From the NCBI GenBank assembly GCA_024636425.1, contig JAGXHB010000023.1, forward strand, positions 1 to 5,486: a DNA stretch of 5,486 nt, in the 5' to 3' direction. Shown here piece by piece: positions 1-4,874 of this stretch; the first letter of the stretch is position 1; the number at the start of each line of letters is the position of its first letter. The DNA comes from Roseobacter sp. Lineage in GTDB: Bacteria > Pseudomonadota > Alphaproteobacteria > Rhodobacterales > Rhodobacteraceae. The notes under the pieces are model-generated. The model was not told where the DNA came from, did not search any database, and saw nothing but the letters and a program-made list of their open reading frames with translations. The position numbers and the translations under genes are program-made.

Positions 1-1230
1 CCCGTGCACTATGATTTCAAGGGTCGCCGCGATACACCCAACGAACTGCGCACCTATTTCCGCAAGATGGGCTGGCGCAAGGTCGTGGCGTTCCAGACCC
101 GCAACCCGCTGCACCGGGCACATCAGGAACTGACGTTCCGCGCCGCGCGCGAAGCGCAGGCCAACCTGTTGATCCACCCCGTTGTTGGCCTCACAAAACC
201 CGGCGATGTCGACCATTTTACCCGCGTGCGCTGCTATGAAGCCGTCTTGGGCAAATACCCCGCCGCCACCACGTCGATGAGCCTGCTGAACCTTGCCATG
301 CGCATGGCGGGCCCGCGCGAAGCCGTCTGGCATGGCCTGATCCGCAAGAACCACGGCTGCACGCATTTCATCGTGGGCCGCGACCACGCCGGCCCCGGCA
401 ACAACTCCAAAGGTGAAGATTTCTACGGCCCTTATGATGCGCAGGATCTTTTCCGCGAACATCAAGAAGAAATGGGCATCGAGATGGTCGATTTCAAACA
501 CATGGTCTGGGTGCAGGAACGCGCCCAATACGAGGCCATCGACGAGATCGAAGACAAGGATAACATCACCATCCTGAATATCTCCGGCACCGAACTGCGG
601 CGCCGTTTGCAAGAAGGGCTCGAGATCCCTGAATGGTTCTCCTTCCCCGAAGTCGTGACCGAACTGCGCCGCACAAAGCCGCCGCGCAACAAGCAGGGCT
701 TTACCGTGTTTTTCACCGGGTTCTCCGGCTCGGGCAAATCCACCATCGCGAACGCCCTTATGGTCAAGCTGATGGAAATGGGCGGCCGCCCCGTGACGCT
801 GCTCGACGGTGATATCGTGCGCAAGAACCTCTCGTCCGAGTTGGGATTCAGCAAAGAACACCGCGACCTGAACATCCGTCGCATCGGCTATGTCGCGTCC
901 GAGATCACCAAGAACGGCGGCATCGCGATCTGCGCGCCGATTGCACCCTATGCCACCACGCGCCGCGCGGTGCGCGAAGATGTTGAGGCCTTTGGTGCGT
1001 TCGTCGAAGTGCATGTGGCCACCTCAATCGAGGAATGCGAGCGTCGTGACCGCAAAGGGCTGTACAAGCTCGCACGGGAAGGCAAGATCAAGGAATTTAC
1101 AGGGATTTCAGATCCTTATGACGTCCCCGAGAACCCCGAACTGCGCGTCGAAACCGAGAATGTCGACGTCGACAACTGCGCGCATCAGGTTCTGCTGAAG
1201 CTCGAAAGCATGGGCCTGATCAAGGGCTGA
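1..1230 (+). CDS. Bifunctional sulfate adenylyltransferase / adenylylsulfate kinase (Sat-CysC fusion), 5' truncated
   Basis: This cytoplasmic enzyme activates sulfate. The Sat domain makes APS from sulfate and ATP, and the CysC domain phosphorylates APS to PAPS for sulfate assimilation. The reading frame is open from base 1, so the true start and roughly the first 160 residues lie outside the window; the GTG at base 4 is only an internal Val codon. Counting that Val as residue 1, the ATP sulfurylase motif QTRNPLHRAH is at 31-40, GLTKPGD at 62-68, GRDHAG at 125-130 and ISGTELRR at 193-200. A short linker leads to the kinase: Walker A GFSGSGKST at 239-247, LLDGD at 266-270, and the KGLYK and FTGISDPYDVPENPEL segments at 351-380. 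All visible motifs of both domains look intact. The Sat-then-CysC order in one chain is the form I know from Rhodobacterales and Aquifex-like enzymes, in place of CysDN. It ends just before a hairpin shared with the convergent glycosyltransferase gene. Confidence 0.95.
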   Translation, partial: PVHYDFKGRRDTPNELRTYFRKMGWRKVVAFQTRNPLHRAHQELTFRAAREAQANLLIHPVVGLTKPGDVDHFTRVRCYEAVLGKYPAATTSMSLLNLAMRMAGPREAVWHGLIRKNHGCTHFIVGRDHAGPGNNSKGEDFYGPYDAQDLFREHQEEMGIEMVDFKHMVWVQERAQYEAIDEIEDKDNITILNISGTELRRRLQEGLEIPEWFSFPEVVTELRRTKPPRNKQGFTVFFTGFSGSGKSTIANALMVKLMEMGGRPVTLLDGDIVRKNLSSELGFSKEHRDLNIRRIGYVASEITKNGGIAICAPIAPYATTRRAVREDVEAFGAFVEVHVATSIEECERRDRKGLYKLAREGKIKEFTGISDPYDVPENPELRVETENVDVDNCAHQVLLKLESMGLIKG

Positions 1231-1251
1231 TCCAAGCCCGATCAACACCGC

Positions 1252-1280
1252 GAAAGCCAGCCTGTCAAAGGCTGGCTTTC
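1252..1280. terminator. Shared bidirectional hairpin between convergent sat-cysC and GT10 genes
   Basis: A perfect 11-bp inverted repeat (GAAAGCCAGCC at 1252-1262 and GGCTGGCTTTC at 1270-1280) encloses a 7-nt loop. It starts 21 bp after the sat-cysC stop. The loop contains the stop codon of the minus-strand glycosyltransferase (1265-1267). Each strand ends the stem in CTTTC, but there is no long T run beyond it, so its strength as an intrinsic terminator is uncertain. Its place between two convergent genes supports a two-way terminator. Confidence 0.7.
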
Positions 1281-2125
1281 AACGTTTCAGCGGCCCGCCT
1301 TTCCAGATCCATAAAAGACACGGCCTGTGTCTTGGCACGGCGTAGGGCTGGGATCAGCGCATCATACTGCGCAGACGATGCCTCCAGAATGGCGCGCTGC
1401 ATGTCTGCTTCGGTTTCACAGATGATCATCCCGCTTGTGTCGATGAAATCACCAATGTTCGGACACCCCCAGTAGATGGGCACGGCTTCACACAGGATGG
1501 CGTCGATCAATTTCTCGCTGAAATAGTTCGTTTCGCGCACATTCTCGATGACCACGGAAAACCGGTAGGGGGCCAGACCATCACTTTTGCGATCAAACGG
1601 TGCATATCCACGCCCTAGGACATCGACATCCGTGCCCTGCCCTTGCACAAACGCAACCATCCGGTGACGCAACTGGTGGCCAGGGTGATCGCGCTTGGCG
1701 GATGCGATCAACGACACCGACCGCGACTTTCCAAGGCTCAGTTCCGCATGGTCGGGCACCCAGCTTGTCCCGAAGGGCAGAAACAACGCGTTCGGCAGCT
1801 TGCGCAAGAGGTCTTGGTGAAAGGTCAGAACGCGGAAAAACCGCCGATAGGTCCAAGGCAGCCAGCGCAGGTGCCTGCCGTGAACGATTGCGGGTTCGAC
1901 GACAAGCGTACTGACATTCGCACGCGTTCCGAGATCAGGAAGGAAATGCATGTTGGTCTTGGGATAAACGATCAGGTGGTCGTCAGCCGTCAAATCAGCC
2001 ACCCTGCCCGACGCCAATCTGGCTGGCCGGCCCAAGGGCCATATCAGATCGTCCAAGCTCCGGACGGCCAGTTTCCGGCCCAGTTTGCTGCCGTAGGGCA
2101 GAACGGCGATGGCGGGATCGGGCAT
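1265..2125 (-). CDS. Glycosyltransferase family 10 (fucosyltransferase-like) protein
   Basis: Predicted 286-residue nucleotide-sugar glycosyltransferase of the GT10 fold, the family of alpha-1,3/1,4-fucosyltransferases. The C-terminal half carries the family signature: YRFSVVIEN at 187-195, YFSEKLIDA at 201-209 and AVPIYWGCPNIGDFI at 214-228, matching the usual order of F-x-L-x-F-E-N, then T-E-K-L, then A-x-P-V-x-x-G. Upstream, LIASAKRDHPGHQLRHRM at 139-156 resembles the segment that begins the nucleotide-binding domain. I see no signal peptide or membrane segment, so the enzyme is probably cytoplasmic or loosely membrane-bound and may decorate a surface polysaccharide or lipopolysaccharide. 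The actual sugar and acceptor cannot be read from the sequence. The ATG at 2125 has a CAAAGG ribosome site 8 nt upstream. The gene stands alone: it is separated from the heat-shock operon by a terminator and converges with sat-cysC. I found no convincing promoter in the short gap upstream. Confidence 0.8.
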   Translation of the reverse strand: MPDPAIAVLPYGSKLGRKLAVRSLDDLIWPLGRPARLASGRVADLTADDHLIVYPKTNMHFLPDLGTRANVSTLVVEPAIVHGRHLRWLPWTYRRFFRVLTFHQDLLRKLPNALFLPFGTSWVPDHAELSLGKSRSVSLIASAKRDHPGHQLRHRMVAFVQGQGTDVDVLGRGYAPFDRKSDGLAPYRFSVVIENVRETNYFSEKLIDAILCEAVPIYWGCPNIGDFIDTSGMIICETEADMQRAILEASSAQYDALIPALRRAKTQAVSFMDLERRAAETLKASL

Positions 2126-2171
2126 CGGTCAAACCTTTGTAGTCTCACAGTCCCGTCTACCGCCCTCACCA

Positions 2172-2206
2172 CAAATAGAAAAGGCCGCACCGAAGCGCGG
2201 CCCTTC
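2172..2206 (-). terminator. Intrinsic terminator of the hsp20-DUF1150 operon, UUCG tetraloop
   Basis: Read on the minus strand, GGCCGCGC, TTCG and GTGCGGCC form an 8-bp stem with one G-U wobble closed by a stable C(UUCG)G loop (stem arms 2195-2202 and 2183-2190). It is followed by TTTTCTATTT. Two A-T pairs just outside can lengthen the stem. It lies 25 nt after the DUF1150 stop, so it should end the operon and insulate the glycosyltransferase gene downstream. Confidence 0.9.
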
Positions 2207-2230
2207 CTGCTTATTCAGCAGTGTCTCTGC

Positions 2231-2449
2231 CTAGTGAACCATCACCGGCGCATAGTCGTGATCGCGCGCCAGACTGAACGCCAGCTTGCGATCACCGACG
2301 AGGGCAAGCTGCTGCCCGTCGGAGTCATGCACGGCGTAGAGCTTTTTCAATCCTTCGGCCTGCTCGCGGACTTCAAGGGGCAGGTCGGATACGGCGATCA
2401 TTTTCACATAGACCGTACGGTCTTGCTGATGCGTTTCTTCGTTATGCAT
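2231..2449 (-). CDS. DUF1150 family protein
   Basis: A 72-residue protein of unknown function. I recognise the DUF1150 pattern common in Rhodobacterales and related alphaproteobacteria: VKMIAVSDLP near the N-terminus, then LYAVHDSDG and LALVGDRKLAFSLARDHDYAPVMVH to the end. It is soluble, with no signal or membrane segment. I chose the ATG at 2449 over a possible start at 2485. The former follows AGGGG by 6 nt and begins the conserved part, while the latter would lie inside hsp20. The gene begins 1 nt after the hsp20 stop, and its ribosome site is made from the last hsp20 codons (Lys-Gly-Glu), so the two are probably translationally coupled. The pairing suggests a role in the same stress response, but this is inference only. 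Confidence 0.88.
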   Translation of the reverse strand: MHNEETHQQDRTVYVKMIAVSDLPLEVREQAEGLKKLYAVHDSDGQQLALVGDRKLAFSLARDHDYAPVMVH

Positions 2450-2450
2450 T

Positions 2451-2867
2451 TTATTCCCCTTTTCTGATTTTGATCGTCTGAACAACTTTTTCGGGCTTGG
2501 CGCGTGTCAGGTCTACATGCAGCAGCCCATTCTCCATCAATGCCTCACCCACATCGACACCATCGGCCAGAACAAACGATCGTTGGAACTGTCGCGCTGC
2601 GATCCCGCGGTGCAGGAAGACCCGGTCATCGGGACCTTCGGATTGCCTGCCACGAATGACAAGCTGTCTATCCTCAACGGTTATGGAGAGATCTTGTTCC
2701 GCAAAACCGGCAACTGCAAGGGTAATACGGTAACTATAATCTGAAGTCTGTTCGATGTTGAAGGGAGGATACCCTTCGTTTCCGGCCTTGGCCGTCCGTT
2801 CAAGAACCCGCTCCAGTTGCTCGAACCCCAGCATGTGGGGATAGGAAGCCAGCGTTAATTTCGTCAT
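2451..2867 (-). CDS. Small heat-shock protein, Hsp20/IbpA type
   Basis: A 138-residue ATP-independent holdase chaperone that binds unfolding proteins in the cytoplasm and assembles into oligomers. The short N-terminal arm (1-33) leads to an alpha-crystallin domain at about 34-127. It starts PPFNIEQTSDYSYRITLAVAGF and continues with the DLSITVEDRQLVIRG strand pair, RGIAARQFQRSFVLADGV and the hallmark ENGLLHVDL at 112-120. The C-terminal tail holds the I-x-I anchor (IKI at 132-134) that docks on neighbouring subunits. Length and motifs fit the IbpA-like class A proteins of proteobacteria. The ATG at 2867 has AAGGA 9 nt upstream. That site is sequestered in a predicted thermosensor hairpin, and an RpoH-type promoter lies farther up. 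It is the first gene of an operon with DUF1150. Confidence 0.95.
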   Translation of the reverse strand: MTKLTLASYPHMLGFEQLERVLERTAKAGNEGYPPFNIEQTSDYSYRITLAVAGFAEQDLSITVEDRQLVIRGRQSEGPDDRVFLHRGIAARQFQRSFVLADGVDVGEALMENGLLHVDLTRAKPEKVVQTIKIRKGE

Positions 2868-2871
2868 GAGA

Positions 2872-2897
2872 CACGTCCTTTAAGTCAAGCGACAGTG
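2872..2897 (-). promoter_or_regulatory. Candidate ROSE-type RNA thermometer hairpin covering the hsp20 Shine-Dalgarno
   Basis: On the minus-strand transcript, CAC (2897-2895), GUC (2893-2891) and CUU (2889-2887) pair with AAG (2880-2878), GAC (2877-2875) and GUG (2874-2872). This gives nine pairs with single bulges at U2894 and G2890 and a 6-nt loop GACUUA. The AAGGA ribosome site is fully inside the stem. The anti-SD strand reads UCGCU (2892-2888) and pairs with AGGA around a bulged G. That is the conserved UYGCU arrangement of ROSE elements, which hold small heat-shock mRNAs closed at low temperature and melt on heating. The fold was worked out by hand. Confidence 0.72.
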
Positions 2898-2905
2898 AAT
2901 GTTTC

Positions 2906-2924
2906 GGCCCCGTCATCGGCGACC
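2906..2924 (-). promoter_or_regulatory. 5' hairpin of the hsp20 leader RNA
   Basis: Immediately after the predicted transcription start, the leader can form GGUC-G-CCG, loop AUGA, then CGG-GGCC: seven pairs, one of them a U-G wobble, with one bulged G. It is GC-rich and should stay folded at heat-shock temperature. In ROSE leaders, stable 5' hairpins help correct folding of the temperature-sensitive 3' hairpin, and this one sits in that position. It might also protect the 5' end of the mRNA. Confidence 0.55.
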
Positions 2925-2934
2925 TCTGTTTGAA

Positions 2935-2963
2935 ATATGGGGAGCAGGCTAGGCAGACGCAAG
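2935..2963 (-). promoter_or_regulatory. RpoH (sigma-32) heat-shock promoter of hsp20-DUF1150
   Basis: The minus strand shows CTTGCGT (2963-2957), a 14-nt spacer, and CCCCATAT (2942-2935). The known RpoH consensus is CTTGAAA, 13-15 nt, then CCCCATnT, so the -10 box is a full match and the -35 core CTTG is present. The expected start is near 2928, giving a leader of about 60 nt. Confidence 0.85.
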
Positions 2964-2967
2964 GGCT

Positions 2968-2995
2968 ATGACAATCAAAGGCTAACGCCTATATT
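2968..2995 (+). promoter_or_regulatory. Candidate sigma-70 promoter for the DUF465 gene
   Basis: ATGACA (2968-2973), a 16-nt spacer and TATATT (2990-2995) each match five of six consensus bases. Transcription would begin near 3002, leaving about 28 nt before the chosen start codon. The -35 box lies 4 bp from the -35 box of the divergent RpoH promoter. The spacer contains a small AGGC/GCCT inverted repeat (2979-2990), which might be incidental. Confidence 0.5.
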
Positions 2996-3029
2996 CAAGA
3001 TCCGGAAAATTGGAAGAATCAGACACTGC

Positions 3030-3254
3030 ATGAATGCTCCCTCAGACCTTTCGATGAAAAATGACGATGTCCTACGCGTCGAACTGGCCGTTTTTCGCCG
3101 CGAACATCGCGATCTTGACGATGCGATCCAAGCGCTTGCCGACAAGGGTGTAGGCGATCAACTGACGCTGCAGCGCCTGAAAAAGCGAAAACTGCGCCTT
3201 AAGGATCTGATTGCACAGATCGAAGATCGCTTGACCCCGGATATTACCGCCTGA
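3030..3254 (+). CDS. DUF465 / YdcH-like small protein
   Basis: A 74-residue, highly charged, mostly helical protein of unknown function. It shows the DUF465 pattern: an H-x-x-L-D segment (EHRDLDDAIQAL at 25-36), then LTLQRLKKRKLRLKDLIAQIED at 45-66. The spacing suggests a two-helix antiparallel coiled-coil hairpin. No signal or membrane segment is seen. The ATG at 3030 (MNAPSDLS) was chosen because it leaves about 28 nt of leader after the predicted promoter; a TGGAAG lies about 14 nt upstream, which is far for a ribosome site. An ATG at 3054 (MKNDD) is a possible alternative with no better site. A frame open from 2937 would add a basic stretch that overlaps the promoter, so I rejected it. 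The gene is divergent from hsp20 and codirectional with purE, with a gap of 71 bp. Confidence 0.8.
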   Translation: MNAPSDLSMKNDDVLRVELAVFRREHRDLDDAIQALADKGVGDQLTLQRLKKRKLRLKDLIAQIEDRLTPDITA

Positions 3255-3259
3255 CCCGA

Positions 3260-3287
3260 TTGCCACGTTGCCCAAGCTGGCTATAGT
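3260..3287 (+). promoter_or_regulatory. Candidate sigma-70 promoter for purEK
   Basis: TTGCCA (3260-3265), 16 nt, then TATAGT (3282-3287), each matching five of six consensus bases. The start would be near 3294, about 32 nt before the purE ATG. I saw no obvious operator, riboswitch or terminator in the gap after the DUF465 gene, so some read-through from that gene is possible. Confidence 0.5.
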
Positions 3288-3325
3288 GCGCGCTTTGAAT
3301 GCGTAAGAACAAAGGCTGACCCCTC

Positions 3326-3814
3326 ATGGAAAATCCCCCCGTCGGCATCATCATGGGCTCGCAGTCCGACTGGAGCACGATGCGTGAAGCCGCGACCCTG
3401 CTGGATGAGCTGGGCATTGCCTTCGAGGCCAAGATCGTATCGGCCCATCGCACGCCAGACCGATTGTGGGAGTATGGCAAGACGGCGGTTGACCGTGGCT
3501 TGCAGGTGATCATCGCCGGGGCTGGTGGTGCGGCCCATCTGCCCGGCATGATGGCGTCCAAGACACGGGTGCCGGTGATCGGCGTGCCGGTCCAGACCAA
3601 GGCGCTTTCGGGCGTCGATTCGCTTTATTCCATTTTGCAGATGCCTCGCGGGTTCCCTGTGGCGACCATGGCAATAGGTGCGCCGGGGGCGGCCAACGCG
3701 GCCCTGATGGCTGCCGGTATTCTCGCATTGCACGACGACGGGCTTGCCAGACGTCTGGACGACTGGCGCGCCGCCCTCAGCGCCTCGATCCCGGAGGAAC
3801 CTGTTGATGACTGA
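3326..3814 (+). CDS. purE: N5-carboxyaminoimidazole ribonucleotide mutase PurE (class I)
   Basis: Cytoplasmic enzyme of de novo purine synthesis. It moves the carboxyl group of N5-CAIR from the ring amine to carbon 4, giving CAIR. At 162 residues it has the normal length of bacterial class I PurE. Seen in order: the phosphate-binding loop GSQSDW at 11-16; SAHRTP at 39-44, with His41 matching the catalytic histidine; AGAGGAAHLPGM at 64-75; GVPV at 86-89; and QMPRGFPVAT at 105-114. All are intact. The presence of PurK next door confirms the class I mutase role, as opposed to a class II AIR carboxylase. The start at 3326 has AAAGG 10 nt upstream. The last 8 nt overlap purK, the usual purEK arrangement. 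Confidence 0.97.
   Translation: MENPPVGIIMGSQSDWSTMREAATLLDELGIAFEAKIVSAHRTPDRLWEYGKTAVDRGLQVIIAGAGGAAHLPGMMASKTRVPVIGVPVQTKALSGVDSLYSILQMPRGFPVATMAIGAPGAANAALMAAGILALHDDGLARRLDDWRAALSASIPEEPVDD
3793..3797 (+). promoter_or_regulatory. Ribosome binding site of purK
   Basis: GGAGG inside the 3' end of purE lies 9 nt before the ATG at 3807. It decides that start over the in-frame ATG at 3744, which would add 21 poorly conserved residues and lies well within purE. Confidence 0.85.
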
Positions 3815-4874
3815 TCCCCTGCCCACCGGTGCGACCATCGGTATCCTTGGCGGTGGCCAGTTGGGCCGAATGTTGTCCGTCGCTGCTGCACGCCTTGGGT
3901 TTCGCACGCATATATTCGAACCCGGGGCCAATCCGCCCGCCGCCGACGTGGCTCATGCCGTGACAACAGCCGACTATGGCGATGCCGACGCTCTGAAGGC
4001 GTTTGCGCAATCCGTCGACATCGTCACTTACGAGTTCGAGAATATCCCGACCGACGCGCTGGACGTGATCGAGGCGATACGCCCCATCCACCCCAACCGC
4101 GAGGCGCTGCGCACATCGCAGGACCGGCTGATCGAAAAGACATTCCTTGAGGGGCTTGGCCTGCGCGTCGCCCCCTTTGCCAATATCGAAAGCCGGGCCG
4201 ATCTCGATGCAGCGCTTGCGACCATCGGCACGCCGTCGATCCTCAAAACGCGGCGTTTTGGCTATGATGGCAAGGGGCAGGCGCGGCTGCGCAGCGCCGA
4301 TGATGCGGCCTCCGCACTGGCCGATATGGCGGGCAACCCTGCTCTGCTTGAAGGATTCGTCGATTTCACATCGGAGGTGTCGGTGATCGCTGCGCGCAGC
4401 CCTGCGGGCGAGGTTGCGTGCTTTGATCCCGGCGAAAACGTCCATCGCGACGGTATTCTGCATACGACAACTGTGCCTGCAAATATCAGCGCTACGCTGC
4501 GCACCGATGCTGTGCTGCTGGCGGCAAGGATATTGAACGCGCTGGACTATGTCGGTGTGCTTGGCGTGGAGCTTTTCGTGACGCCACAAGGGTTTATCGT
4601 CAATGAGATTGCGCCGCGCGTCCACAATTCAGGCCACTGGACCCAGAACGGCTGTGCCGTGGATCAGTTCGAGCAGCATATCCGCGCGATTGCGGGCTGG
4701 CCCTTGGGTGACGGCAGCCGTTTTGCTGATGTGGTGATGGAAAACCTCATTGGCGACGACATGGACCGCGTGCCGGAACTGGCACGGCAGCGCGACACAG
4801 CCTTGCATCTTTATGGCAAGGCAGATGTCAAACCGGGCCGCAAGATGGGCCATGTGAACATCATCAAGCGGTAA
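3807..4874 (+). CDS. purK: N5-carboxyaminoimidazole ribonucleotide synthase PurK
   Basis: Cytoplasmic ATP-grasp enzyme that carboxylates AIR with bicarbonate and ATP to N5-CAIR, the substrate of PurE. The 355-residue length is normal. The N-terminal pre-ATP-grasp domain begins with IGILGGGQLGRM at 11-22 and contains YEFENIP at 75-81. The ATP-grasp domain has the ATP-binding strand ILKTRRFGYDGKGQ at 145-158, with Lys147 and the glycine-rich loop. The metal/substrate site NEIAPRVHNSGHWT is at 266-279. The C-terminal domain ends with LHLYGK at 333-338 and PGRKMGHVN at 343-351. All expected motifs are present. It starts within purE and should be translationally coupled to it. Its final 11 nt overlap, tail to tail, the minus-strand phnM gene, and I found no strong terminator hairpin there. 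Confidence 0.97.
   Translation: MTDPLPTGATIGILGGGQLGRMLSVAAARLGFRTHIFEPGANPPAADVAHAVTTADYGDADALKAFAQSVDIVTYEFENIPTDALDVIEAIRPIHPNREALRTSQDRLIEKTFLEGLGLRVAPFANIESRADLDAALATIGTPSILKTRRFGYDGKGQARLRSADDAASALADMAGNPALLEGFVDFTSEVSVIAARSPAGEVACFDPGENVHRDGILHTTTVPANISATLRTDAVLLAARILNALDYVGVLGVELFVTPQGFIVNEIAPRVHNSGHWTQNGCAVDQFEQHIRAIAGWPLGDGSRFADVVMENLIGDDMDRVPELARQRDTALHLYGKADVKPGRKMGHVNIIKR

Noticed and set aside
1..2125. Functional link between PAPS production by Sat-CysC and the GT10 enzyme, as in a sulfated-glycan locus
   Set aside because: The genes are convergent and separated by a terminator, and no sulfotransferase is visible; adjacency alone is not enough.
2183..2206. The UUCG hairpin acting as a plus-strand terminator as well
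   Set aside because: The plus strand has no T run after the stem and no plus-strand gene runs into it; only the minus-strand reading has the T tract.
1643..2467. Long plus-strand open frame of 274 codons
   Set aside because: It lies opposite the GT10 gene and DUF1150, shows no recognisable domain and has a composition typical of an antisense shadow.
2937..3029. N-terminal extension of the DUF465 protein
   Set aside because: The added residues are basic and unlike the family, and the stretch contains promoter elements for both directions.
3281..3931. Minus-strand open frame opposite purE and the start of purK
   Set aside because: No family resemblance, and it is fully covered by two well-supported genes on the other strand.
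3777..4625. Minus-strand open frame of 282 codons opposite purK
   Set aside because: Shadow of a high-GC coding region; purK has every expected motif and its own ribosome site.
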